In this document: positions 30,179 to 42,408 of the stretch, piece after piece
Numbering within the stretch: the first letter of the stretch is position 1
How the letters are laid out: the number at the start of each line of letters is the position of its first letter
Assembly (NCBI GenBank): GCA_032718475.1
Contig: JAUCBJ010005087.1
Span: 1 to 64,000 of the forward strand
Direction of reading: 5' to 3'
DNA length: 64,000 nt
Origin: Nemertoderma westbladi
Taxonomy: Eukaryota; Xenacoelomorpha; Nemertodermatida; Nemertodermatidae
Position numbers and translations under genes: made by a program
Notes under the pieces: generated by a model
The model's database searches: none
Seen by the model: only the letters and a program-made list of their open reading frames with translations
Told to the model about the DNA's origin: nothing

Positions 30179-32395
30179 AATAAACCCACTTCTCGTATTT
30201 TATAATATATTATATCAAAAATTTAATCTAGAGTCATTCCTTGTCTATCCATGCTATCGTTTCAAGGGTGTTCAGTTACCGTGCGACATACTTATTGTAG
30301 TCGCTTTTGTCATGAGAAGGCCTTTGAGGTACATGTTTGGTTTAGCGTGATGCAGCTTTGAAGTGAGTGATAATAATAATGTAATAGTAATACAAATAAA
30401 AGGATATTAATTACCACCTTGGGCAAAAAACATTTTGTGGGAAAAATTTCCCCGAGTCTCGCACCTCATGACGTAAACACATGAACTGGATATCTATCGG
30501 TAATAGAAAATAGAAGGCAGTTTTATCAGGTGCAGTACGAGCCCATTATTCCGAATAGATCGCATGGTACCGGTACTTATATGAATGTTGATCCATTATT
30601 ACTGTAGAATAGATGGACATTGAAGAGGCTTATTAATTTGTTAGTTGATTCAATAATTGCTGTAATACACGGTGTCATTCGATCCACAACCATTACGGTT
30701 TTACATCATTTCATTTCCTCCCCGCGCATCATACAGGATACGCCTTAGAGCGAATAATTGGCGTCTCAATAAATTCTACATGCAACGCATTTATTCATAG
30801 CATTATTTACAGGTGTTGCGATGCTGGTTCAAAGATTTGCGCCTATCTCCCATCTAATTTGGGGCGAGCCATGCAGTGAGTGATTCATCGGATTAATTAG
30901 ATCAAATATCATTACAGGAGTAGATTTAATACATATTCATCCCGGTTTAGGAAGTTGTAGCCCCAGGTTTGACCCAGCTTAATGTCTTGCCTACACGGTA
31001 GGGTATCCTCTTTCCGTATGTGAATCAGAACGGATAAAGATTGATTGACCTTGTAACATGACTTTTCTCGTTTCTCGTAGAGTACGGAATTGTTAGAAAC
31101 CAACTCAATCTGTAATCACATATGTCTTCTCCCAAGGCTTATTATACCTCTTATTTATTTTTATTTAAATGTGATGGTAGTTACCCAGTTCAAATTCACT
31201 CAACCCTGGTTATCAAATACTGTTGTACATTTTATCACGGTAATAAAATTATTTAGTAAAAGGTAGGGAGACAAGGCCCCAAATTGGCAATTATTTTCTC
31301 TGTTTATTCGAAATTTAAACTGAAATATTTCGACGATTGTGGTGTCGATGTAGATCAGATTGTGGTGGAATAAGTATAATTAATATAGGTTTACCATACC
31401 AAACTAAGTGTCCCAGTATGTTTGTCGAGTATCCATCACTCCAACTTACCTTCAAAATGTGACCTTCCTTTGTCGAAATGGTTCATCTGACCGGACGTGT
31501 ACTGCACACCAGCTGACAGGTGCTCCTTGCTATAGTATCCTTGCCGTACTATACACTACCCTACAACACATACACCACATATATGTACTGTACTACTGTA
31601 TGTCGACACACCTTTGCGTTGATTTGCACTCCATAGCATTTTAGTACTCACTTCGCTCTCATGCACACAGGCAGAATAATCTGCTGTTTCAATAAATAAC
31701 ATAATATATATTTACTTACCTGATAACATATCAGGTAACTGTCCTCAACCTTTTGTTTGAGGGAGTCTGCCTTTCTGTATATCTTTCTACCTACACCCTT
31801 CCCCCGCATTACCCACGATATATTACATATATTACAGTATATACACAATATATTACTAACAAAAAGTTATAATTTTTGTTACTTTTTCCTATAACATTTA
31901 TTTATTCACCAGAATGTAATTTGTTTGACGTATTTGAGTACTACAACTGTATATGCCAGTCATTCTAATCGGCATAAGAATAATATGTTACGACACTTTC
32001 ATAATTACTTTTAGAAATCAGTAATTATTACAGCAGGATAATATCCCTCGCCTTCCCTATTGCGGGATTTATTATTATATCTACACGTCCCCCCCCCCCC
32101 CCCCCCGCCCCCACCACAACAATTATAGACAGTTACATAATTAGAGAAGTCGGATTTTGAATTAAACCTATTCTAATTAGCTTTGCAATTATTGCTCCCG
32201 AAGGTTTATGGGAGTTTGAGTTAATTTTTTCGATTATGAGCTACACTGTATGTATATACTATGACGGGATGGATTCTGTGTAACTAGGATTTACAGTTAA
32301 ACAGTAGTTTATAATTAGCCGTGGATAAAAATCTGTCGATAATTCAACGTTAATTATTTCCTAATTCTAGGAAAAGAATTGATCACGATCGCAGA
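30179..32395. other. AT-rich intergenic sequence
   Basis: GGGGCGAGCCATGCAGTGAG near 30863 resembles the end motif of the 10.1-11.4 kb element family. A C18 run lies at 32089-32106. Short open frames at 30159, 30912 and 31408 have no support as genes. Confidence 0.5.
32089..32106. repeat. C18 run
   Basis: Eighteen C, then GCCCCC. Confidence 0.9.
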
Positions 32396-33729
32396 TTACT
32401 ATTAATAATACACCATATTTGTATTAGGTCACTAAATAATACACCATATTTGTATCAGGTCACTAAATAATACACCATATTTGTATCAGGTCACTAAATA
32501 ATACACCATATTTGTATCAGGTCACTAAATAATACACCATATTTGTATTAGGTCACTAAATAATACACCATATTTGTATTAGGTCACTAAATAAATACAC
32601 CATATTTGTATCAGATCACTAAATAATACACCATATTTGTATCAGGTCACTAAATAATACACCATATTTGTATTAGGTCACTAAATAAATACACCATATT
32701 TGTATCAGATCACTAAATAATACACCATATTTGTATTCAGGTCACTAAATAATACACCATATTTGTATCAGGTCACTAAATAATACACCATATTTGTATC
32801 AGGTCACTAAATAATACACCATATTTGTATTAGGTCACTAAATAAATACACCATATTTGTATCAGATCACTAAATAATACACCATATTTGAATTCAGGTC
32901 ACTAAATAATACACCATATTTGTATCAGGTCACTAAATAATACACCATATTTGTATCAGGTCACTAAATAATACACCATATTTGTATCAGGTCACTAAAT
33001 AATACACCATATTTGTATGAGGTCACTAAATACTGTAATACACCATATTTGTATCAGGTCACTAAATAAATACACCATATTTGTATCAGATCACTAAATA
33101 ATACACCATATTTGTATTCAGGTCACTAAATAATACACCATATTTGTATCAGGTCACTAAATAATACACCATATTTGTATCAGGTCACTAAATAATACAC
33201 CATATTTGTATCAGGTCACTAAATAATACACCATATTTGTATGAGGTCACTAAATACTGTAATACACGATATTTGTATCAGGTCACTAAATAATACACCA
33301 TATTAGTATCAGGTCACTAAATACTGTAATACCCCATATTTGTATCAGGTCACTAAATAATACACCATATTTGTATCAGGTCACTAAATATTACACCAGA
33401 TTTGAATCAGGTCACTAAATAATACACCATATTTGTATCAGGTCACTAAATAATACACCATATTTGGATCAGGTCACTAAATAATACACCATATTTGTAT
33501 CAGGTCACTAAATACTGTAATACCCCATATTTGTATCAGGTCACTAAATAATACACCATATTTGTATCAGGTCACTATATATTACACCAGATTTTTATCA
33601 GGTCACTAAATAATACACCATATTTGTATCAGGTCACTAAATAATACACCATATTTGTATCAGGTCACTAAATAATACACCATATTTGTATCAGGTCACT
33701 AAATACTGTAATACACCATATTTGTATCA
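32396..33729. repeat. 31-bp minisatellite with variant units
   Basis: About 42 copies of a 31-bp unit, TAAATAATACACCATATTTG plus TATCAGGTCAC. Variant units (extra AATA, TTCAGG, or TACTGTAATAC) recur in similar order, so blocks of several units have been duplicated. The array stops exactly where the minus-strand LINE begins. One and a half diverged units reappear on the far side of the LINE at 52114-52165. Confidence 0.95.
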
Positions 33730-33771
33730 CTACTACTACTAGGATCGGCATGCTGCATTGCAGCTGCATTT

Positions 33772-34388
33772 TTAAGAATGCTGTGCCGGCTTATCGACAA
33801 AATTGCACCGCCATAACTCCCTATCACCCATGACATTTACTAGATCATCCGCATCTTCAAGGCCAGTGTCCTTTAAGATGCGTCTCAAAAAAGTCATGGG
33901 CTGTCCACCATGCTTATTCACTCCATGAGGCTGCCAAAGTACAAGATTATGCACTGGTTGGTCCTCACGGCGAAAGCAATGTCCTGCAAAGCGGAGGCGA
34001 TTTTGTTCTAGTGTCAAGCTTGGGGGAACCAGTGAGACACCTCCAATGTTATATAGTGTCTGGTTGGAGATGTGTGCATTGTACTTGACACAATGAACCC
34101 GGCGTAGCATTCTAGTGAATGTGCCATCCAGAGATTTGGTGTCCTCAGCAGTTAGAGCCCAGCATGGACTCCCATAGAGGAGTACTGGAACTACTGTTGC
34201 TCTAAATAATCGGACCTTAATTTTCCGATTAATTCTCGGTGACTTCCAAATCCTGGAAAGCCTATTCAAGGCTGCCCATGCCTTTCCCTTACGTATTCGA
34301 AGGTCTTCACCTGACTTCCGGATCCATGATCCCAGGTAACAGAAGTCATCCACATGCTCAAGCATTCCATCTTTTGAGCTTATGCTTA
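33772..34388 (-). pseudogene. LINE ORF2 C-terminal part
   Basis: The minus-strand frame begins inside the RT thumb right at the LTR insertion site, VDDFCYLGSWIRKSGEDLRI. It continues through KVRLFRATVVPVLLYGSPCW (the common YGSE/CW region of LINEs), RMLRRVHCVKYNAHISN and RFAGHCFRREDQPVHNLVLW, and ends FVDKPAQHS. The frame is intact for nearly 200 codons, so this piece is younger-looking than the 5' part. The reading frame lines up with that on the other side of the LTR element once the insertion and one TCCGT are removed, apart from one stop near 50611. Confidence 0.85.
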
Positions 34389-34393
34389 TCCGT
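34389..34393. repeat. Left target-site duplication TCCGT
   Basis: TCCGT precedes the TG of the left LTR copy, and the same bases follow the CA of the right copy at 50552-50556. Confidence 0.93.
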
Positions 34394-35592
34394 TGTTCGC
34401 GCTTTTAGACCTTTAGCAGTTTAACCTGCCAAATTTAGGTATCTTCTAGGTTATAAATCGACTTTAGCCTATGACAAGTATTTGATACACTACATTAGAC
34501 GAAGCCAGCCTATGCGCGACCATTCGCCCGCTGGATTTACCCGGGAGACTGGATTCGGAAGCTCTGACCTTATTGCGGTGTAGGCCTACTGTATTATTCG
34601 ATTGATTGTTAATATATAATCTCTGACAAATATTATTCACTTTCGGGAAATATCAACAGTTCCTTTAGGACGTGGCGCTCTAAGTATATAAACAGAGTTA
34701 TGACTTACACTAAACACAACAGGATGGCTATTGATTCACGTATAAAGCGCATTCTTTAGGAGATGCTTTGTTATCTATCAAACTCATGAAAACTACCGCA
34801 CAATGCTGCACACCAATCTCCCGACCTTCACTAATTTTAGTCACATATAAAGAGAACAGCAACCGACACATGTAGGGCCTATGAAATCGCATTAGATTCA
34901 CTCCAAAACCACTATAATGTAAGTCGCAATTGCTATATGTAACCGGTCTCTCACCTTCAGTATATCAAGAAGATTGGGGTTTTATGATTATTTATCGATA
35001 TTCTCCAAATATAACAATATTCCATCAAATAAACCATAATAACCGACAGTAAATAGCAGTAAAATAATGCGGTGAAAGGTACATTCTGGCATTTGAGTCT
35101 GACCAGTTCGGTTTGTGATGTGCTATGCGTTATGATATGGTTTGATAACAGTTATACGTTTCTATGATCAAAGCCGTTCTAATGTTTGGCTAAAGTCTGA
35201 AACACAGAATAATTCCACAGCCGATGTTCTGGTATCAGGAAAAAAGGTAAACAAAGACCATAATGCATTGCGCGATTTCCCGGAGGCTTCTGTACAAATA
35301 AAATGAAAATCGCTCTGATTGGTCGACAGAACAAAGAACAAAGAAAAAGTTACACGTGGACATATCAGCTGACAGATGTCGTCATCTGAACTTACACTGT
35401 ATCAAGAGTATTTTGGCGTATTGCGACATAAAATCGCTAGTTATGTCCGCTAAAGTACACATACCGAAGAAATGGCTTTTTATGTCCACTAAAACACCGG
35501 TACAGTAAGGAAACGGCTTTTTATGTCCGCTAAAACACCTACAGAGTACTTTGCGGGGAAAATGACTAGCTAATTCCGCAAAAGCCTTTACA
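34394..35592 (-). repeat. 3' LTR of the giant element (1199 bp)
   Basis: Plus-strand ends TGTTCGCGCTTTTAGACC and AAAAGCCTTTACA. On the element's strand a TTTATATAC (plus-strand 34686-34694) could be a TATA box. A short GGGAGCGG purine stretch abuts it internally (35593-35600), a weak polypurine tract. Confidence 0.93.
35442..35535 (-). promoter_or_regulatory. Triplicated motif near the start of the LTR (U3)
   Basis: TATGTCCGCTAAA, TATGTCCACTAAA and TATGTCCGCTAAA at 35442, 35481 and 35522, spaced about 40 bp, also present in the other LTR at 50401-50494. Repeated short motifs in U3 often act as enhancers. That role is inferred here. Confidence 0.4.
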
Positions 35593-35669
35593 CCGCTCCC
35601 AGAAAATGGGATTTAATTCTATAAAATATAAAAAATCACAGTTTCTAAAATATAAAATAGTCTAAACAG

Positions 35670-37382
35670 TTAGTCTTTCTTGCGCGGACGGCGTTTACGC
35701 AGTTTTTTGAGGCTAGCAAGAGTCCTTTTCTCTTTGGGGCGAGCCACTTTACTAGGAGGGCTATAACTCCTGGGTGAAGGGTGCAATACAATTGCATCAG
35801 AAGGTTTAGGGTTACAGTCAGTGTGTCCGCCGGTCGAGGTACCCGGTTGATCGGTATCAACCTCAGTGGAACGAGGTCGAACAACCTTGAGAGCGCATTT
35901 TAAGACAGCAGCTCTTACTGGTCCCTGACGGGTCGTTTGCACGAAAGCGGTAAGTGGACCGTGTGTAGTGAGAATTTCCTCGATTTGATGATTCTTTTCA
36001 ACTCGCGTTCTCTAGCTCTATAGGAATCGATATGCTTCTCCTCGAGCTGATTTTCCTCCGCTTGTTGTTGGAAGCATTCGTCTAAAACGCTTTTAGAGTA
36101 GAGTCGTCCAAGTTCGATATCTTCTTAGAGATTCTGGATTTCCTGATCGAACTGAGATAAAGCTAATTCGTTTACCGCTTGGACTTGCTGCTGCAATTTA
36201 CGTTTCTCTAAACAATTGTAGGTTCCTTTTCCGATCTTTTGACGAGTAGTGTCCAACGCGTTTCGTACAACTCTCTCCTCCTCCTCGGTGACAGGTTGTA
36301 TCGGGTTAAACCGGGACGATGATACGATTGAATGACGATATTAGGTGTCCGCGTCCCAATCTGGCTAGGGAAGATGGGCGAATATCTAGGGAGTCCACAA
36401 CCGGAGTGCCACTGACTAACTTTTCGGGTGACACTAGATCTTTGAACAGTGAGTACAGTTCGGGAGGATCCGTGATTCTATTAGGATCAAGAGTCTGAGG
36501 TCTCACTAGGAAGTGAGGAGGTCTGACCGAGTATTCCGGAACTCTGATCATAGGTTTATTTAAGGATCGTTTGAATCGAATGAGCGTAGGTGATACATCG
36601 AACAAATTTCGCTCGAAACTCCCGTAAATATAGCGAGTAAAACCGTGTTTAAAGCAACGTCTCCGCGGATGTTTATGTCTTTCCGTTTGCTGATTGGGTC
36701 TAGGGCATTCGTCGCAGTAATACCAAAGACGCACGTCCTGCAGGGGAAACGCGGGTGATCGTTCTCCAGTTTTACAATATTCCTCCATCTGTTCGAAGCT
36801 ATCTGGGATGACAGGTAGTGGTCGATCGGCGGTAAGATACATCATAGTGAAATAGAGCCGTTTGAGTTCTATCATAGGGTCATGATGTATACCTTGAGGA
36901 TATCGAGTTTCTAGATTTTGTTGACTGGCAATATTGAGATATGTTTCTCTCAGGAATTCCAGATAATCGTTGAAGTTACCGCGTTTATCCGGTTCTTTAA
37001 CGTCTTCTCTTTCGAGTCGATTTCGAATAGAATTTTCGCATTCGATTTTAAGTTTATCGTTCCGACTCCGCTGGGTAGGATATTTAAATAGTACCATTTC
37101 CCTTTCGGTGTCGACATAGTCCGTATCGTGTAAATCGATAGGATGGCCAGTAGTTAAGAAGTCCATATACGTACCATTACGATGCGTATAGCGAGCGGTG
37201 AATTTTCTATAGTCCAATTCACGCGTAAGTTGCTACTGGGACATCGGCGGTTCGATATAATGACCATCGTCCTCCGTAGTAGTTGGACTAGCGTCGCCGC
37301 GTATCAAGCTATCAACAAACGCTTGTAAAGGTAGAGTATATCGCTCCCTGATACCAAGATCATCTTCTATCAACTCAGTCAT
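35670..37382 (-). pseudogene. Accessory coding region between pol and 3' LTR (unrecognised, about 570 aa originally)
   Basis: The minus-strand frame opens at ATG 37382 (MTELIEDDLGIRERY), has one TAG at 37233-37235, and continues as a 303-residue open frame to 36306. A neighbouring frame takes over near 36330 with a Glu/Gln-rich probable coiled coil (EKRKLQQQVQAVNELALSQF) and a TAA at 36125-36127. A third frame from about 35942 gives a Pro/Ser-rich tail ending LKKLRKRRPRKKD, a likely nuclear-localisation or nucleic-acid-binding tail. In the 303-aa part, C168, C171, H181, H183, C188 and H191 form a possible zinc-binding cluster. No signal peptide or membrane segment is seen, so it is not an envelope protein. 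I do not recognise it. Confidence 0.6.
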
Positions 37383-37423
37383 AGCTGCTATATGAGTTTA
37401 TCAATATTATAATAAGTTTATAA

Positions 37424-37627
37424 TTAGGCTAGCGGGCGTCGCTGCCTACCCCTCTCGGCCCCCGGACAGTGCAAGATCCTCAGCGCCGATGTACCGTCGT
37501 CGCTGTGTTTTTCGCCAACGTAGTAGCTACACAACGACAACGATAACCGGCACAAGTCACTCCACTGTCCGTCCCAAAGGCTTAGATTTACTTCAGGTTC
37601 TTGCTGCAGAGTTAGGGTTACTTTCAC
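37424..37627 (-). CDS. Small open frame upstream of the accessory region (67 aa, doubtful)
   Basis: Starts MKVTLTLQQEPEVNLSLWDG and ends with an Arg-rich GAERGRQRRPLA, directly before the accessory ATG at 37382. GC-richer than its surroundings. It may be a leader exon or part of the accessory transcript, or chance. Confidence 0.2.
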   Translation of the reverse strand: MKVTLTLQQEPEVNLSLWDGQWSDLCRLSLSLCSYYVGEKHSDDGTSALRILHCPGAERGRQRRPLA

Positions 37628-39080
37628 AATTGCGACTCGCTACTGTAAACACACTTTAGAAGTAACATTCACCTATAAACGCACAAATTCCACACAACTG
37701 TCACAAATTGTACACATGCAGGCCATTTGTCCGTTAGTCAGTGCCTTCCAGAATGCCACGTTATTATTATGTATCCTTGGATACTAGCAGTGTGCTATTT
37801 ATTCCCTATGGTATTCAATGGGGCAAGCTTTCTATTGTTCTTTTAACTTGCTTCTAATTCTAGCGTGGTTGTTGCTATGGTGACATTATGGAAAGCTAGC
37901 AGTAGAATTAGGGTAATTCTCATGCACACAGATCTGGGATGCTATTTAATAGTAATTCTTTAATTGTCAATATCCCCTTTATACATGATTTTATGAATTC
38001 GGCTATTGACTATATATTGGAGATTCTCGCACACTAATACACTTAATAGGGTGAATCTCCGCTCCCATGATCTATTAATTAATGGAATTTTGGGAATGTT
38101 ACAAATTGTATAAAAATGACAATTTATCAAATTCATTAAAAGATATGAATTTAAATTTATTCCCGTAAATTTTATTATTTAATATTAAATAGACACAATT
38201 TTATTCCAGAGCATGTCTGGGGACTAGGATCCTGAATTCTAGGACATTTGTCCTTTTAAGAGTATCGGTAAGTGCTACGATATCTTAATAGACTAGAATT
38301 TTAAAGGATCTAAAATTTTACAGATTTTGATTTATAGATTTTCTAGAGTTAACTTGTAAATAGTTACTCTATTGTATTTATTTGACAGATTTTACAAATA
38401 TTAATAGTTAATATTTAAGATGGGCACCGGTTTATTCCAGAACATGTCTGGGGACGTTAACCACTGATTCTAGAATTTTGTCTTTCAAGTATATCGGTGG
38501 GTGCCGCGATATCTTAATCGACTAGAATTACAGATGGTCAAAGGGTTTAACAGATTTATTTTGCCTTTTACGCTACTGTTAAAGGGACATCACGCTACTA
38601 TATGTATTATTTAATATACGGTATGAGAGCAATATCGCAAGAAGCAATGTCAGTGAGAAGAGGCAAGTCGTTTCCAAGGTCTATCTAGAGCTTGGTTAAG
38701 CCTGGTTTAGGATCTGAATTTTGCATTCCTAATACTCTACTTACCAATAATACTTGAATATAGTAGGAGCTTTATTGTACTTTAATAAGTACGGACATTT
38801 CATCTTACTGTAGTCACGTATTTATAATGTACTACGGACAGTAAGGAAAGAGAAAAATAATTATTTCTCGCCGTCGCACTAAATATATAATATAATAGTA
38901 ATTAAGTAATAAATGCGAATATATATGGCACTAATCTAGTAAATAATCGCTAAAATAACATTCTACTAAATAAAATTAAAGAAAACGATTATTATAAAAT
39001 TAAGTAATAATACATACATAAGTATAAAATAATAAGAACAAATATAAAATAATATAGTCACACACCCACTCCAGACGCTG
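37628..39080 (-). other. Non-coding stretch between accessory region and pol
   Basis: AT-rich. The main structure is the spaced duplication at 38200-38550, described separately. Confidence 0.55.
38200..38550. repeat. Spaced duplication of about 120 bp (233-bp period)
   Basis: TTTATTCCAGAGCATGTCTG at about 38200 and TTTATTCCAGAACATGTCTG at about 38430 begin two related blocks. Both continue through ATATCGGTAAGTGCTACGAT/ATATCGGTGGGTGCCGCGAT and end ATCTTAATAGACTAGAATT or a variant. Substitutions are scattered with conserved islands. Confidence 0.8.
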
Positions 39081-41216
39081 TTACGTTGGGGAGTCCCTAG
39101 ATGTTTGTTGGATTAGGGAGGTGGTCGTGGGAAGAGTATCTTGCCTTCCATAGTTTCCGGAGAGTTCTCTGTCTCTTTCCAGTAAACATAAACGACCAAC
39201 TGGGCGATTGAGCTGCTGTGTCTCGAAGACAATTCCCGGTTTCTTAAAGTTACGTCGCATGACGACGAGTTCTACCGATCGCACCAAACCATCATCCGAG
39301 ATATGAGTCTCGATGATACGACCTGTCTGCCACCGCTTACGTGGAAGATCTGAATCCACAATAAGGATCATGTCTCCAGCGCTGACGTTTTCTTGCTGCG
39401 CAAACCACTTAGTTCGAAGTTGTAGCGTGGGCAGATAATGTTTTTCGAAATGGTCAGCGAAACGACGGGATAACAACTGCATAAGTTGCCAAGTTTGCCG
39501 GCAGTATTCGTCTCCGTCCGTGATTTCCGATCGTGGGAGCATGGCTACAGGTTTCTTCAGTAGGAAGTGCGCGGGTGTTAGCGCTTCCATGGAATCGGGA
39601 CTCGATGAGACTGGCATAAGCGGTCTCTTGTTGAGATAGGCGGCGATTTCCTCCATTAACGTCCGCAAAAGTTCGTCGGTGAGATACGCGCGGCACGGCA
39701 CTATAAAGTGAAATGCGGTCTTCACGCTCCTGATTAATCTCTCCCAACTTCCTCCCCACCAAGGGGCGTCGGCGGCATTGAAGGTCCAGCTAGACGCTGT
39801 TACCCTTAGCTGATCGTCCACCTGTCTTTGGTTCCAATCTTTGACGTAAGCTTTGATTTCATTGTTGGCACCAATGAAGTTCGTTCCCTTATCAGATCTC
39901 ATCGTGTTACTAGTTCCAAAGCGAGCGATCTGTCGGCGTAAGCTCAATAGGAAGCTGTTGGTAGATAAATCGTTCACCACATCGAGATGGATAGCTCTAC
40001 AAGTCATACAAACAAAGATGACGCACCATCTCTTGACTATAGTCCTAGCACGATATACTTCAATAGGGCCAAATAAATCTACACCGGTATTAGTAAAGGG
40101 TGGTTCATAGAGGCTTACTCGTTCCCTAGGTAATTCTGCCTCTCGCTGTGTTAAAGGCCTACTGAATGCTTTCCTACAGGGTATGCAGTTCCTAAGAACT
40201 TGGTTCAGAGCTCTACGGGGTTTATAAAAATAATAGCGAGTTCGAATTTCGCTAAGAACTCGTTCTCTACCAGCATGATAAAGCTTACTGTGAACATCTA
40301 CAATCATCTTGATTTGTATTTCAAGATTTCTAATGAGTATGGGAAACTTAGTGTCAAAGGATAATGGAGCATTAGTTAGTCTTCCTCCAACACGTATTAA
40401 CCCATCTATCATTGTGCTAGAGAAACGATCCCTTAAGCGCATCTGTGGATTTCTTAACAATAGGAAATACTTATCGGAATCCTCATAGCATTGCAGGAGT
40501 CTCAACATCTGCTTATTGGTTTCTTCATGCTCCTGGTAACTGATCTTCTCCTTCAGAAACCTGTGGGATATCTGGTATTTGGGAAGATCTTTAACAACAT
40601 GGACCTGCGCAGATGTCAGTGGAGCGGTATCACTAGTGGTCTTCGTCCTGGAGTAGTGATGATGAAAACATCGCTTTAAATATGTAACGGCCTTACAGAG
40701 CCGATTCCAGGAACTATAGTGATGTATCACTCTCTGCAGGAGAGGTGAGAGTCCTTGCGAGACGTCTGGTATTCCAGATTTCCAATCCCTCTCTCTGATT
40801 TCCACAACAGACTTATTTGTGGCTGTGGGTTTCGGATCCAAAGCGTCGTCTCCGGAAGTGTGTAGTACAGACAGATCTACCACGGGTTTAAATAACTTCG
40901 ATTTACTCGCCCGAGTTTTAGGTTTGACTTTCTCCGCTCCCTTGGCCTGTCTAATCTCCGCCGTAGTAAGATGAGGAGGCCATTCATCCTCTTCTTTGCT
41001 TAGGAAGTCGGGTCCACCTAACCAGTCTGGAGTATCTATCAGTTCTTGTGGAGTTGCTCCCCTTGAGGCGATGTCGGCTGGATTAATCGTTCCAGGGCAA
41101 TGTCTCCATTGATCTATCTTCGTGCGACTAAGTATAATGGCTACTCTGTTGGTAACGAAGACGCTGAACTGACAGACTTCATTGGTTATATACTCCAACA
41201 CGAGCAAAGCATCGGT
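39081..41216 (-). pseudogene. BEL/Pao RNase H end, integrase and DUF5641 (708 aa)
   Basis: The frame starts within RNase H (NPADIASRG at residues 42-50, the usual end of the RNase H/linker). The integrase zinc domain follows with H306, H311, C341 and C344. The catalytic core has D377 (TNTGVDLFGP), D439 (RSDKGTNF) and E489 (WWGGSWERL), so all three catalytic acids are present. The C-terminal DUF5641 has FAQQENVSAGDMILIVDSDL and RKRWQTGRI. This is the best preserved part of the element. It is cut off from RT/RNase H only by one TGA at 41217-41219, in the same frame, where the relative at 21970 has Trp. Confidence 0.93.
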
Positions 41217-41753
41217 TCAATAGACAGTTTTCTCCAGTGGATAGTCGATATGTTCTGTTACATTCCGGCCAATGGCTGTAGCGTATAGAGCAGCTTTTAA
41301 CTCCGCTCGAGGAACTTTCAACTTGTTGTTTATCAATGCCTTAGAGGTAACCAAGGCGACTTTGATTCCATCCGGAGTTTCAACTCTCAGGTAGGCTACT
41401 ATACCTATTCCCATATTGCTGGCGTCTCCAAACACATGGAGTTGATAGGAATACGTAAGGAGAACATGACCAAAATATGAACGGGAAATTATAAAGTTCT
41501 CGATGGCTGGTAGAGAATCTTCCCATTTCATCCACTTCTTTAATAGTTCTCCCTTAAGTGGATCGTCCCATGAGTGGTTTTCAAGCCACATTTGTTGTAC
41601 TAAACTCCGAGCAATCAATATAACTGGGCTAATAAATCCCAATGGATCGAAATAAGTGCTCAGGATACTTAGACAAATCCGTTTAGTCCGAACTGGATTA
41701 TCTCGCTGTTTTAGCTGGAAAAACAGGATATCTCTCTCTGTGTCCCATTTCAA
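41217..41753 (-). pseudogene. BEL/Pao RT thumb to RNase H (178 aa)
   Basis: Contains FDPLGFISPVILIARSLVQQ, YSYQLHVFGDASNMGIGIVA (RNase H start, with the first catalytic Asp in FGDAS) and KVPRAELKAALYATAIGRNV (catalytic Glu region). It begins with MKWDTERDILFFQLKQRDNP, which also ends the upstream frame, because of a 77-bp tandem duplication. Confidence 0.9.
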
Positions 41754-41834
41754 ACCCGTTTAGTCCGAACTGGATTATCTCGCTGTTTTAGCTGGAAAAA
41801 CAGGATATCTCTCTCTGTGTCCCATTTCAAACCA
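41681..41834. repeat. 77-bp tandem duplication that breaks pol
   Basis: The block beginning GTTTAGTCCGAACTGGATTA occurs at 41681 and again at 41758 with no visible difference. Seventy-seven is not a multiple of three, so it shifts the RT frame and accounts for the break between the two RT open frames. The absence of differences means the duplication is recent. Confidence 0.95.
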
Positions 41835-42385
41835 AGTGTCTTGGTTTCTGGAAGATCGTCCTTGATTAGGTCTAGATCTTTAACTCCTCGATCTTCTACC
41901 GGGATCGATTCCAGAAACTCACGTGAGTTGCTGGTGAATTTAGTTAATCGAAATCCACCTCTTTTCAAGCACTCTACCGTTCCTTTGGCGACATCAATGG
42001 CTTCTTCCACCAATGGGAGGGACTTTAAATTGTCGTCCATGTATATATCCCGTGTGATGTTGTCTATAACCTCTTTAGAGAAGGCGTCCCGGTTGTCATC
42101 AGCAGTGGTGCGCACCACTGAGCAGGCGTTTGAAGGGCTTGAGATGATCCCAAAAGCCTGGATGGTCATCCAATACTCCACCGGTTTCTGGTTGAGGTCT
42201 CCTTCAGGCCACCACAGAAATCGTAGGCTGTCTCGATCCCTATCCAGCGCCTTGACTTGTAAGAACATGCCTTCTATATCGGAGGCGAAAGCGATTGAAT
42301 ATTGTCGTAATCTTAAGAGTATTCCCAACAAGGATTGGAGTAAGTTGGGTCCTGGTAACAACTCGGAATTAAGGGATTGGCCCAT
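41750..42385 (-). pseudogene. BEL/Pao RT palm (211 aa) with intact catalytic motifs
   Basis: SELLPGPNLLQSLLGIL opens it. Motif A is SDIEGMFLQV (Asp at residue 36), motif B-like is FGIISSPSNACS, and motif C is IYMDDNLKS (YMDD at 115-118). It then covers the thumb, GGFRLTKFTSNSREFLESIP. The catalytic Asp residues are all present, unlike in the plus-strand relative at 21 kb. It ends in the 77-bp duplication. A 5-nt duplication (GTTAC) just upstream, near 42446, separates it from the fingers. Confidence 0.92.
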
Positions 42386-42408
42386 GTAGAGGGCGGAGCC
42401 TTCAAATA

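Noticed and set aside
30912-31103. 63-aa minus-strand frame as a possible exon
   Set aside because: An acceptor-like sequence precedes it, but there is no donor, start or recognisable pattern. Not enough support.
32396-33729. CRISPR-like look of the 31-bp repeat array
   Set aside because: Units are contiguous with no unique spacers, and the context is an animal genome. It is a minisatellite.
36306-37217. Envelope gene at the env position of the large element
   Set aside because: No signal peptide, membrane segment or furin-like site is visible in the accessory region.
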